From: Selenomonas sp. AB3002
GTDB taxonomy: Bacteria; Bacillota; Negativicutes; Selenomonadales; Selenomonadaceae
DNA: 64,000 nucleotides
Direction: 5' to 3'
NCBI RefSeq assembly: GCF_000702545.1
Contig: NZ_JNIO01000008.1
Location: 1,798,001 to 1,862,000, forward strand
Shown: positions 9,699 through 17,173 of the stretch, piece by piece
How positions within the stretch are numbered: position 1 is the stretch's first letter
Layout: each line of letters opens with the position of its first letter
Position numbers and translations under genes: made by a program
Notes under the pieces: model-generated
Databases searched by the model: none
The model's input: the letters and a program-made list of their open reading frames with translations, nothing else
What the model was told of the DNA's origin: nothing

Positions 9699-10877
9699 TC
9701 AGTTCAGCTTATGCGTTCCATCAGCGATATTAGCCACATAGAAGCTAGGCTTATACCCTATCTTCTTCTCATAACCATCCTCGACGTTCTTCTTGAATGC
9801 CTCGATGCACTCATCCTTCACCAGGCTAACGGTGCATCCGCCGAAGCCTGCCCCGGTCATGCGGGAGCCAATCACGCCCTCCTGCTCCCAGGCCAGCTCT
9901 GCCAGAGTGTCAAGCTCCACTCCCGTCACATCGTAATCATCACGCAGGGAAACATGGCTCATATACATGAGCTCGCCAAAGCGCTGCACATCATCGGCCT
10001 CCAAAGCCTGCACAGCCTCCATGGTACGCTGGTTCTCATAGACCGCATGGCGGGCCCGCTGGCGCTCCACATGGTCGGAAATATGCCCGGCCAGCTTGTC
10101 ATACTCAAGATTGGTCATTTCACCAAGGGTTGCCAGCTCAGGGCGCACTTCCTTCAGCTCATTCAGAGCGTGCTCGCACTGGGCACGGCGCACATTATAA
10201 GCAGAAGAAGCCAGCGAATGGGGCTTGTTGGTATTAGTGATGACAATGCTGGCACCATCCAGAGCAAGCTTGCTATAACGGTACTCAAGGGTGCTGCAGT
10301 CAAGGAGAATTGCGCAATCCTTCTTGCCCATGCCCACGGCAAACTGATCCATGATGCCGCAGTTCACTCCTACGAAGGTGTTCTCAGCCTTCTGGCTCAG
10401 CTTCACCATCTCCACCATATCCAGGCCAAAGCAAAAAGCATCATTCAGGATCACTGCTGTCAGCACTTCCAGCGAAGCGGAGGAAGAAAGGCCGGATCCA
10501 TTGGGCAGGGTGCCATAAATGAGGATATCGAAGCCATGGGCGCATTTATGCCCTGCATCCTCGAAAACCTTTACCACCCCCATGGGATAATTAGCCCACC
10601 CCTTGTCCCTGTCATATGCAAGACCTGACATCTCAAACTCGATAATGCCCGCCCCTTCCTGATTCATGGAGTAGATACGGGTCATATTATCTGCGCGGTC
10701 AGCCACCAAAGCGTAGGTGCCCAGGGAAATGGCACAGGGGAAAACATGCCCGCCGTTGTAGTCCGTATGCTCGCCAATCAGGTTAACCCGGCCCGGAGAA
10801 AAGAACGCCCTAGTCTCAGCCTTGCCAAACTTCTCCTCAAAAACCTTTTTCATCTCTGCCAGAATCTCTTGTGCCAT
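9699..10877 (-). CDS. galK: Galactokinase
   Basis: A 392-residue GHMP-family kinase that phosphorylates galactose with ATP, the first Leloir step. Visible motifs: the galactokinase signature GRVNLIGEHTDYNGG near the N-terminus, the ATP-binding LPNGSGLSSSASLEV, and the C-terminal MTGAGFGGC. The ATG follows GGGAGG with 7 bases between. It is the first gene of the gal operon, with a TTGACA promoter 106-134 bases upstream and two operator-like sites around it, so expression is likely repressed by the LacI-type protein in the absence of galactose. Confidence 0.96.
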   Translation of the reverse strand: MAQEILAEMKKVFEEKFGKAETRAFFSPGRVNLIGEHTDYNGGHVFPCAISLGTYALVADRADNMTRIYSMNQEGAGIIEFEMSGLAYDRDKGWANYPMGVVKVFEDAGHKCAHGFDILIYGTLPNGSGLSSSASLEVLTAVILNDAFCFGLDMVEMVKLSQKAENTFVGVNCGIMDQFAVGMGKKDCAILLDCSTLEYRYSKLALDGASIVITNTNKPHSLASSAYNVRRAQCEHALNELKEVRPELATLGEMTNLEYDKLAGHISDHVERQRARHAVYENQRTMEAVQALEADDVQRFGELMYMSHVSLRDDYDVTGVELDTLAELAWEQEGVIGSRMTGAGFGGCTVSLVKDECIEAFKKNVEDGYEKKIGYKPSFYVANIADGTHKLN

Positions 10878-10898
10878 GACATTTCCTCCCGCTTTATC

Positions 10899-10910
10899 GT
10901 AAACGTTTTC
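10899..10910. promoter_or_regulatory. Candidate LacI-type operator O2 in the galK leader
   Basis: GTAAACGTTTTC, identical over 12 bases to the site at 11021-11032 (122 bases apart). It lies 22 bases upstream of the galK start, downstream of the promoter. A pair of identical sites bracketing a promoter suits repression by looping or by a roadblock. Confidence 0.6.
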
Positions 10911-10928
10911 CTGTTTGCTTTAAAATAT

Positions 10929-10960
10929 AGTGCAAGCCAAAAACTGTCCGAACTTGCACT
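10929..10960 (-). promoter_or_regulatory. Hairpin in the galK leader
   Basis: AGTGCAAG (10929-10936) and CTTGCACT (10953-10960) form a perfect 8-base stem with a 16-base loop in the transcribed leader. No T run follows, so it is not a terminator. It may be a stability element or a second protein site. Confidence 0.35.
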
Positions 10961-10982
10961 GTATTTCCTCTTGTTGTATATA

Positions 10983-11011
10983 AGTTTACTACCGATTTAC
11001 TCCTTTGTCAA
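10983..11011 (-). promoter_or_regulatory. Promoter of the galK-galE-galT operon
   Basis: On the minus strand, TTGACA (11006-11011) and TAAACT (10983-10988) are separated by 17 bases: a perfect -35 and a 4-of-6 -10. Operator-like sites lie just upstream (11021-11032) and ~70 bases downstream (10899-10910). Confidence 0.7.
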
Positions 11012-11020
11012 TGATTTTTT

Positions 11021-11032
11021 GTAAACGTTTTC
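11021..11032. promoter_or_regulatory. Candidate LacI-type operator O1 upstream of the galK promoter
   Basis: GTAAACGTTTTC, identical to O2, ending 9 bases upstream of the -35 box. Between this site and the next gene (11033-11141) I see only short G/C-rich repeats and no clear terminator. Confidence 0.6.
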
Positions 11033-11141
11033 CATCGATGATTCCCTCCTAAGAGGAAGTCATTAAACGCCCCTCCCAGAGGGAAGCAGCAGCGAAGCTG
11101 CCATAGGGAATCTATGCCAACTTCGCGGATTCAGGGATAGC

Positions 11142-13712
11142 TCAGTACAGCCTGCCGCCTTCATCTATGCCGAACACCTGCAAGTAATGCCTGTACTCCT
11201 CCTGCCAGCTGTGCCAATACTTCCGGCAGGTCAGCAGCCCCTGCACAACCGCTCTCTTGTCATGAGGCATTCCACCTTCACCACGGTAAGCCTTGATTAC
11301 AGCCGCCAGCCCTTCAGGCAAAAACTCTATTCCTTCCAGCTTGCTTCCCGCAGGCAGCTGCATCAGCGAGATGAAAAGCGTTTCTGCCGCCGTATTTTCC
11401 ATCTTCCCGGCCGCCTCCAACGCTCCTGCTTTATCACCTGCCAGCACCCTGCCCCAAAGCTCCTGCTGTGGCACAGGAATTCCTGCCACACTGAACTCTT
11501 CCTGCAAGGCTGCCAGCAGTTCCAAATCCATCTTCTCTCCTGCCCAGTGCCAAAGCTCCCGCAAGGCCTGTGCACGTTCCTTGAAGTTCGGCATAATTTT
11601 CGTCATGAACGCCCCCGGTGGCATAAGCAGGCGCAGTCCCTGCCACATTTCAGGATTATAAGGATTGCTTGATAAGACAGGCTCCAGCCAACTCAGCGCC
11701 TCCTCCCTGCGGCCCGCCTCTGCCAGCCGCAGACCCAGACGTGGCAGGGCACGCTTCATCACGTGCTTGACCAGCTGACCTCCCTGGCAAGGGCCGCCCC
11801 CGGCAAAATCCATCAGGAGCTTGATGCCATCATCCTGCCAGCCCTCTTCCGTCAGCAACAGCCCCTCTTCACCCTTGAAATCCCCATCTTCCTGAAACGC
11901 TGCTTCGCAATGCCTGAGCCAGGACAGCTTTTCCTCCCGGTCCTTCCCCTGCTCCTTTAGGCAGTCCAGCAAGCGCCAGTACACTTCCCTGTTGCCATCT
12001 ATGGCCATGGGGCCTTTCTCAAGAGCCAGTTTCCCATAGTGCTCTGCCAAAGCAAACTCCCCCAGGCCATAGCAACAATCCATGAGGTAGCGGTAATCCT
12101 CCGGCTGCTCACCGCCCTGTTTTTCAATTTTTTGCCAAAGCAATTTCAAATTGCGCTCATACTTTGCCCGCACCCGTCCCGAGGAATACCCCGTATGGCG
12201 CACGGTGAGGAAACTGCCGTCATAGAGGCGCACTTCCTTCTCACCATCCTTCAGCATTTCATGGATATTGCCCACATAGCGGCGCTGAGGCAGATTCTTC
12301 CATACTCGTACGGCAGGATAATCCAGGATAGGCTGCTCCCCCGCCTCCTCATCCACCGCCCGCACCAGCACGGAAATGGCCCCGCTGAAATTTTCCCGGT
12401 TTCTCATAGCCAGGAAATTCCGCAAGAGCTCCGGACGGTCAAAGGTTTCATCCGCATCAAGGAAGACAAGCCAATCTCCCTGGGCACAATCTATAGCCCT
12501 ATTCTTGGCAGCGGCAAAGTCATCGCACCAGACAAAATCAAATACCTTGGCACCGGCTTCCTGTGCAATTTCCTTCGTCCTGTCGGTGGAGCCCGTGTCC
12601 ACTACAATCATTTCATTTGCATAAACCTTGCTCTTTTCCAGCCAAAGTGGCAGTTCCCGTTCCTCATTCTTCACAATTACACAAGCGGAAATATCAAGCA
12701 TCTCCGCCTCTGCCAAAACTTCCCGCCATACTTTCAGCTGTGCCTGCGCTGTTTTCCTTAACTCATCAGTAAAAAGCACAGGCTCCAGTCCCTGTGGCTC
12801 AGGCAGGTCCAGAGCTCTTGTCATGGCTTCCTCCGCCCCCCGAATATCATAAACTGCCCCCAGGCTCAGGGAAAGCTCTGCCCAAAGCTCCGGCAGTTCC
12901 GGGAAGTCCTGCACCGCCCGCCTGGCCACAGCTGCCCGTTCCTCCCTGCGCAAAGGATCCTGCCCCAGGATTTCCAGCAACAGATGATAAGAGCGGCTGG
13001 CATACACCACCTGCCTGCGCCCCTGGGCAATATCCAGCCTGGCATAGCGCTCCGCTTCAGCAGTATCATCCAGCCCATAAGCAGCCTCGGCCAGGTACAT
13101 ATAGAGGCTCCCCGTCTCCTTCCCCTCCGCCTGCCGCTGCTTCATCTCCTCCTGCAAAAGGGCATAATTTCTCTCGGCTTTCTCCCGGCTGAGTTCCTTA
13201 CGATATCCCGTATGCTCTATGTGAAGTTCCTGCTCCCCCAGAAGTTGCAAGGACTGCAAAGGACGGCCATTGATGCACAATTCCTCATGTATGCGTCCCA
13301 CATAGGCAAGCCCTTGCTGGTTCCGCACCAAGCGCAAGGCCGGAGCCGTCACGTCCATACCATCCGTGCCCAGATTGGTAAGCGGCACCAGCAATGCTTC
13401 GTTTTCCCCATACTTTTCCACGATTTTTCGTAAATTTCGAGAAGTATCCTCAGTGAAATACTCATCCGCATCCAAAAGCACCAGCCAATCCCCTGTTGCT
13501 TCCCTCAGGGCAGCATTACGAGCCTTGGCAAAGTCATTCTCCCAGGCAAAAAACAGCAGCCGCGCCCCAAACTCCTCTCCCACAGCCTTGACAGGAGAGC
13601 ACACCGCCGTCTGTACCACGATTATCTCATCCACCTGACCCTCTATGCTTTCAAGCGACTTTCTAAGCTCTGCCGCCTCATCCTTTACAATATAGCAAGC
13701 CGAAATCCTCAT
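11142..13712 (-). CDS. Tandem family-2 glycosyltransferase with TPR-like linkers
   Basis: An ~856-residue cytoplasmic protein with two GT-A (GT2) modules, each followed by a helical TPR-like stretch. Module 1 starts at the N-terminus (ISACYIVKDE...) and has LLDADEYF; module 2 starts near residue 340 (ISACVIVKNE...) and has VVDTGSTDRT and FLDADETF. Both are followed by an HTGY segment, showing internal duplication. Module 1 has VVQTAVCS where module 2 has the usual VVDTGSTD, so its nucleotide-binding loop looks degenerate. I start at the ATG at 13712, which has a G-rich ribosome site; the frame stays open 30 codons further without a good site. The acceptor is unknown; surface glycan or protein glycosylation is plausible. 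No linked glycan cluster is visible. Confidence 0.8.
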   Translation of the reverse strand: MRISACYIVKDEAAELRKSLESIEGQVDEIIVVQTAVCSPVKAVGEEFGARLLFFAWENDFAKARNAALREATGDWLVLLDADEYFTEDTSRNLRKIVEKYGENEALLVPLTNLGTDGMDVTAPALRLVRNQQGLAYVGRIHEELCINGRPLQSLQLLGEQELHIEHTGYRKELSREKAERNYALLQEEMKQRQAEGKETGSLYMYLAEAAYGLDDTAEAERYARLDIAQGRRQVVYASRSYHLLLEILGQDPLRREERAAVARRAVQDFPELPELWAELSLSLGAVYDIRGAEEAMTRALDLPEPQGLEPVLFTDELRKTAQAQLKVWREVLAEAEMLDISACVIVKNEERELPLWLEKSKVYANEMIVVDTGSTDRTKEIAQEAGAKVFDFVWCDDFAAAKNRAIDCAQGDWLVFLDADETFDRPELLRNFLAMRNRENFSGAISVLVRAVDEEAGEQPILDYPAVRVWKNLPQRRYVGNIHEMLKDGEKEVRLYDGSFLTVRHTGYSSGRVRAKYERNLKLLWQKIEKQGGEQPEDYRYLMDCCYGLGEFALAEHYGKLALEKGPMAIDGNREVYWRLLDCLKEQGKDREEKLSWLRHCEAAFQEDGDFKGEEGLLLTEEGWQDDGIKLLMDFAGGGPCQGGQLVKHVMKRALPRLGLRLAEAGRREEALSWLEPVLSSNPYNPEMWQGLRLLMPPGAFMTKIMPNFKERAQALRELWHWAGEKMDLELLAALQEEFSVAGIPVPQQELWGRVLAGDKAGALEAAGKMENTAAETLFISLMQLPAGSKLEGIEFLPEGLAAVIKAYRGEGGMPHDKRAVVQGLLTCRKYWHSWQEEYRHYLQVFGIDEGGRLY

Positions 13713-13847
13713 ACTCCCGCCCCCTCTTTGCCCATGATATTCGCTGTGCAAAAGAAAATCCCCTTCTTTTGCAGAAAGGGAGAAACAGAACTGTAATTTC
13801 ATATCAATTCGCTATTTTCCTAAACTCCAGCAGGAATATCAGAACAG

Positions 13848-13876
13848 GTGACGAATATTTGCAAAGTCATTATATA
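13848..13876 (+). promoter_or_regulatory. Candidate promoter of lemA
   Basis: GTGACG (13848-13853) and TATATA (13871-13876) with a 17-base spacer, 24 bases before the lemA start codon. The -35 is a 4-of-6 match, so the call is tentative. Confidence 0.4.
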
Positions 13877-13899
13877 TATTTTTTGTTTAGGGGGAACAC

Positions 13900-14454
13900 A
13901 TGAAAAATTTAGCAATAATCCCGCTTGTTCTGGCCCTTATCATGGTCTTCAGCGGCATCGGCTTGTACAATTCCGTAAAAAGTGCCAAAATCGAAGTAGA
14001 TACCCAATACGGGCAAGTGGAAAACCAAATCCAACGGCGGGCGGATCTGATTCCCAATCTGGTGAACACCGTCAAGGGCTATATGCAATATGAGGAAAAG
14101 GTCCTGACTGAGGTAACAGCAGCCCGGGCCAAAGTGGCAGGTGCCGCTTCGCCAGAGGAAATGGCAGTGGCAGACCAGGAGCTTACTGGAGCCCTTGGCA
14201 GGCTGCTGGCTGTGGTGGAAAATTATCCCACCCTGAAGTCAGATGCTCATTTCACAGAACTTATGCGGGAAATTGCCGGTTCAGAGAACCGCATTGCCGT
14301 GGCCAGGCGCGACTACAACAACGCCGTCCGTGAGTACAATATCACCGTCAGCACCTTCCCTGGCAATATCTTTGCAGGCATGATGGGCTATGGTCCTCTT
14401 GCCCCCTTTGCGGCTGATGAGGCGGCACACAGCGTGCCCCAGGTGGCATTTTGA
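13900..14454 (+). CDS. lemA: LemA family protein
   Basis: A 184-residue LemA protein: an N-terminal transmembrane anchor (residues ~4-24) followed by the conserved core (RRADLIPNLVNTVKGYM..., and AVARRDYNNAVREYN near 130-145, TFPGN...). LemA proteins form helical bundles outside the membrane; their molecular role is not settled. The start codon follows AGGGGG with 5 bases between. The stop overlaps the TTG start of the TPM gene by 4 bases, so the two are translationally coupled. The lemA-TPM pairing is common in bacteria and suggests a shared membrane-linked job. Confidence 0.9.
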   Translation: MKNLAIIPLVLALIMVFSGIGLYNSVKSAKIEVDTQYGQVENQIQRRADLIPNLVNTVKGYMQYEEKVLTEVTAARAKVAGAASPEEMAVADQELTGALGRLLAVVENYPTLKSDAHFTELMREIAGSENRIAVARRDYNNAVREYNITVSTFPGNIFAGMMGYGPLAPFAADEAAHSVPQVAF

Positions 14455-15407
14455 AGGCGGCAGTACGGGCAGTCGTCTGCCTAGTAGTCATAGCTTGCAT
14501 GGCTTTCCTGTGGCTGAACGAGGACACCACACCCCCTGATATCCCTTCAGCCCCCACCCAGGATATATATGTGGCAGACTTCGAGAACATGGTAGAGCCT
14601 GCGGAACGACAAAAAATCCTTTCCATCGGTCAGGATCTGGATAACCATTTTGGGGCACAACTGGTGGTGGTGACTATCGACACGCTGAACGAGGAAGATA
14701 TAGAAAGCTACGCCAATCGCCTGTTCCGCACCTGGGGCATTGGCGATGCAGAAAAAAACAACGGCGTACTGTTGCTCATTGCCAAAGGTGACCGGAAGTT
14801 TCGCATCGAGGTGGGCTACGGGCTGGAGGGCGCCATCACCGATGGCTATGCCGGGGAAGTGCTGGACGGCATGAAAGGCAAATTCCGCAGCGAAGCGTAT
14901 TCTGCCGGCATCTATGAAGCCTATCAAAAACTTGCCCGCAAGGTCTATGAAAACTACGGGACAGAGGTACCGTCCAGTGTGCTCACTGCTCCCCAACCTG
15001 CTATACCGGCAGAAACGCCACCGGTAGCAGAGATGGAAACAGAATGGTGGGAGGATATACTCTACTGGGGCATATCAATCATTCTGGTTCTGGTGGTAGC
15101 TTTCCTGTTCTACGGTGTAATCGGTCCACTGGTCAGCATGGCCATGCTTCTTGCCATAAATATCTTTATGAATATCCTGGGCGTCCTGCTTTATATCATC
15201 ACAATGGGACACCTGGGCAGCCTGAAATGGCAATCCTATACCAATAACGATAATGACGACAATGATGACAACTTCTGGAGCGGCGGTTCCGGTGGCAGCT
15301 CAAGCTACAGTTCAAGCGACAGTTCCAGCAGCTCCAGCAGCTCCAGCAGCTCAGGCGGCTACGGCGGCGGCAGCTCCGGCGGCGGCGGCTCCTCGGGTGG
15401 CTGGTAA
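14451..15407 (+). CDS. TPM-domain (YgcG-type) membrane protein with Ser/Gly tail
   Basis: A 318-residue protein. Residues 1-22 are a signal/anchor helix, ~40-165 a TPM domain (YVADFENMVEPAERQKI..., GVLLLIAKGDRKFRIEVGYGLEG), then two hydrophobic segments (~200-250) and a low-complexity tail of Asp/Asn then Ser and Gly ending GGW. In plants and some bacteria TPM proteins act in photosystem repair or as phosphatase-like proteins; the bacterial function is uncertain. I accept the TTG start at 14451 because it gives a full signal peptide and overlaps the lemA stop (TTGA). The Ser/Gly-rich tail resembles those of other YgcG proteins. Confidence 0.85.
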   Translation: MKAAVRAVVCLVVIACMAFLWLNEDTTPPDIPSAPTQDIYVADFENMVEPAERQKILSIGQDLDNHFGAQLVVVTIDTLNEEDIESYANRLFRTWGIGDAEKNNGVLLLIAKGDRKFRIEVGYGLEGAITDGYAGEVLDGMKGKFRSEAYSAGIYEAYQKLARKVYENYGTEVPSSVLTAPQPAIPAETPPVAEMETEWWEDILYWGISIILVLVVAFLFYGVIGPLVSMAMLLAINIFMNILGVLLYIITMGHLGSLKWQSYTNNDNDDNDDNFWSGGSGGSSSYSSSDSSSSSSSSSSSGGYGGGSSGGGGSSGGW

Positions 15408-15426
15408 CAAAAATTGCGTCCAAAAT

Positions 15427-15458
15427 AAGCCCCTCGAAAGGTTTCTTCCGAGGGGCTT
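15427..15458. terminator. Bidirectional terminator between the TPM gene and atpC copy 1
   Basis: AAGCCCCTCG (15427-15436) pairs perfectly with CGAGGGGCTT (15449-15458). Short T runs follow on both strands. It ends the plus-strand lemA-TPM unit and the minus-strand atpC copy. It may be the original end of the atp operon if the island behind it was inserted. Confidence 0.8.
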
Positions 15459-15468
15459 GCTGTTTGAA

Positions 15469-15912
15469 TCAAAGGCTATATTCAGTTCCGCTAGCCTTGA
15501 GTCTGGCCATAGCGCGCAGGAGGGCAAGCTCGGCGCGCTTTTCGTCTATGCTCTGCTTGACTTCCGGCGTGCCGGTCTTGAATTTTTCCAGGCGCTCCCT
15601 GGCCCTGTCAAAGGCTCTCTGGGCGCGGTTTACGTCAATGTCCACGGGGGCTTCTGCCGCCGTTGCCAGTACCGTGACTTTTTCAGGAGTTACCTCCATG
15701 AAGCCGCCGGCGCAGGCTATGAGCTGCTCGTCCCTGCCGTCCTCGAACTTCACCCTCAGGGCGTGGGGCTCAAGGCCGGTGACCAGGGGGGCGTGCTTGG
15801 GCAGGATGCCCAGCTCGCCGCCGGTGGAACGGACGATGACCATGCGGACGTCCTCTGAATAGACCACCTTGTCAGGGGAAACTATCTCCAGCCTGGTTGT
15901 AGCTAAAGCCAT
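15469..15912 (-). CDS. atpC: ATP synthase epsilon subunit, duplicate copy
   Basis: A 147-residue F1 epsilon subunit: an N-terminal beta-sandwich and a C-terminal two-helix domain that can inhibit ATP hydrolysis. It differs from the copy at 19022-19465 by one residue (Leu instead of Met at ~131), although the 3' third of the gene differs at about 20 of 150 bases. The reading frame and ribosome site are intact, so it could be made. It no longer follows a full atp operon: upstream is only a broken 3' fragment of atpD and then the methyltransferase gene, whose promoter would have to drive it. Together with that fragment it is one arm of a ~645-base direct duplication. Confidence 0.92.
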   Translation of the reverse strand: MALATTRLEIVSPDKVVYSEDVRMVIVRSTGGELGILPKHAPLVTGLEPHALRVKFEDGRDEQLIACAGGFMEVTPEKVTVLATAAEAPVDIDVNRAQRAFDRARERLEKFKTGTPEVKQSIDEKRAELALLRAMARLKASGTEYSL

Positions 15913-15917
15913 CTAAA

Positions 15918-16116
15918 TCAGGCCTCCTCCGCTTTCAGCTTCTTGGCCTTCTCAATGATCTCGTCAATGCCGCCTACCATGTAGAAAGCAGCCTCAGGCA
16001 GGTCGTCATGCTTGCCTTCAAGGATTTCCTTGAAGCCGCGAAGGTTTCCTTCAGAGGCACGTATTTGCCCGGAGTGCCAGTGAAGACCTCTGCCACAGCG
16101 AAGGGCTGGGAGAGGA
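15918..16116 (-). pseudogene. atpD: Truncated, frameshifted 3' fragment of atpD
   Basis: About 200 bases closely match the last part of the intact atpD (19471-19670). The final ~40 codons are in frame (…[18 protein letters not shown]…), then a one-base deletion near 16046 relative to the intact gene shifts the frame. Homology stops at about 16116, inside the shared run GGGCTGGGAGAGGA. An open frame continues into unrelated sequence but makes no sensible protein. It is the remnant left by the duplication that brackets the island. Confidence 0.85.
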
Positions 16117-16152
16117 CGCGAAGGTGATGCACGCCTGCAGGACTCATATACA

Positions 16153-16935
16153 TTATTTTCTAAATACAAAAAGATATTCATGGGCAATGAGCAAGAAATT
16201 ATATTTCACGCTGTTAGTTTTCCAGTAGCCTGTGGCTCTGCAGTTGTGCTGTTCTTTGATAATAAGCTCCTTCAGGGTGAAGCCTGCTTCCTCGAAGATT
16301 TTCATTACATCGAAGGACATTGGCACCATGCACCCTTTCTTTCTGGTGTCTCCCATAAGGATAGCGCAGAATTTGTCCTTTTTCAGAACTCTGTAGCTTT
16401 CTTTCGCCACCTTTTTCATTTCCTCCAGAAAGTCTGCTATTGCCATGCGGGATAGGTCTGCCGGAATATCTTCGCTGTACTGAATAATGTTAGCATAGGG
16501 CGGGTGGGTGCATATCAAGTCTATTTGTTCGTCTTTCAGAAAGTCAAGGTTTCTGGCGTCTCCTTTTTGCAGGGTAACCCTGCCCTCTGCCCCTTCGTGC
16601 TCGAAGTCTGTCTTTTCACGGCATCTTTCCAGGGCCATATCATTGACGTCCACGCCAATAATGTTGCGGTTCAAAAGTTTTGCTTCCACCAGCGTAGTGC
16701 CGCCTCCGGCGAATTGGTCAAGGACACAATCTCCTTCTTTGGAGTAACGGAGCATGATGTTGCGGGGGATATAGGGCGACCAGTTACCCCGCCATTTTGC
16801 GTCATGTGTGGCCCAGTCGCCACGTTTTGGGAATGTCCAGTGGGTGGTCATTCTAAGTTCAAAGTCCTCTGGCTCCCATTTTATAATCTTTTTTGGCTTT
16901 TTATTTGCAGGCTTTTCAGCCGTAATTGTGTCCAA
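16153..16935 (-). CDS. N4/N6-type DNA methyltransferase
   Basis: About 260 residues. The S-adenosylmethionine motif DQFAGGGTT is at ~73-81 and the catalytic motif THPPY at ~143-147, so motif I precedes motif IV with no room for a large target-recognition insert between them. HPPY differs from both the usual DPPY and SPPY, so adenine-N6 and cytosine-N4 are both open and the target sequence cannot be read. The start is ambiguous; a TTG at 16935 lies 7 bases after AGGAGG, while a TTG two codons earlier is too close. It has its own promoter with GATC sites in and downstream of it. It lies next to a DpnI-like nuclease gene. If it methylated adenine in GATC it would make the host sensitive to that nuclease, so another target or modification is likely (inference). 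Confidence 0.85.
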   Translation of the reverse strand: MDTITAEKPANKKPKKIIKWEPEDFELRMTTHWTFPKRGDWATHDAKWRGNWSPYIPRNIMLRYSKEGDCVLDQFAGGGTTLVEAKLLNRNIIGVDVNDMALERCREKTDFEHEGAEGRVTLQKGDARNLDFLKDEQIDLICTHPPYANIIQYSEDIPADLSRMAIADFLEEMKKVAKESYRVLKKDKFCAILMGDTRKKGCMVPMSFDVMKIFEEAGFTLKELIIKEQHNCRATGYWKTNSVKYNFLLIAHEYLFVFRK

Positions 16936-16957
16936 CAGCAATCCTCCTATAATTATT

Positions 16958-16977
16958 ATTTTCGATCATTTTCGATC
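16958..16977. promoter_or_regulatory. Tandem GATC-containing repeat in the methyltransferase leader
   Basis: ATTTTCGATC occurs twice in direct tandem (16958-16967, 16968-16977), placing two GATC sites exactly 10 bases apart, just before the ribosome site. A third GATC (17004-17007) lies inside the promoter spacer. This looks like a protein- or methylation-responsive site. Confidence 0.5.
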
Positions 16978-16991
16978 GTTTTGTATTGAAT

Positions 16992-17021
16992 AATATAGCA
17001 CAGGATCACAAATCTTGGCAA
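16992..17021 (-). promoter_or_regulatory. Promoter of the methyltransferase gene
   Basis: On the minus strand, TTGCCA (17016-17021) and TATATT (16992-16997), each 5 of 6 to consensus, with an 18-base spacer. The spacer contains a GATC. Confidence 0.6.
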
Positions 17022-17108
17022 GTATTGTTTCATCTTTCCCCTTTGCGGGCAATTCTCCCGCATATTTCAAAACGGCTTAGAAGCTTGATTTTATTAGCGT
17101 TGTGCACT

Positions 17109-17136
17109 AAAAAAGGCCAGCTGGAAAACTGACCTT
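17109..17136 (-). terminator. Terminator after the DpnI-like gene
   Basis: On the minus strand AAGGTCAG (17136-17129) pairs with CTGGCCTT (17120-17113), one wobble, followed by six T. It ends the endonuclease transcript, so the methyltransferase is transcribed from its own promoter. Confidence 0.75.
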
Positions 17137-17173
17137 GATGGTTTTTATATTGCTGTTGTCTCTTTCTTGTTTA

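Noticed and set aside
11033-11141. Possible terminator between the large glycosyltransferase gene and the gal promoter
   Set aside because: Short GC-rich inverted repeats are present, but none is followed by a T run on the minus strand.
15280-15405. Repetitive AGC/GGC sequence as a possible tandem repeat or CRISPR-like array
   Set aside because: It is the Ser/Gly codon run at the end of the TPM protein. There are no regular spacers. No CRISPR array was seen anywhere in the window.
15918-16187. An 89-codon frame overlapping the atpD fragment as a new small gene
   Set aside because: Its last ~40 codons are the atpD 3' end and the rest is out of frame with atpD and runs into the methyltransferase gene end. 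It is a chance join at the duplication junction.
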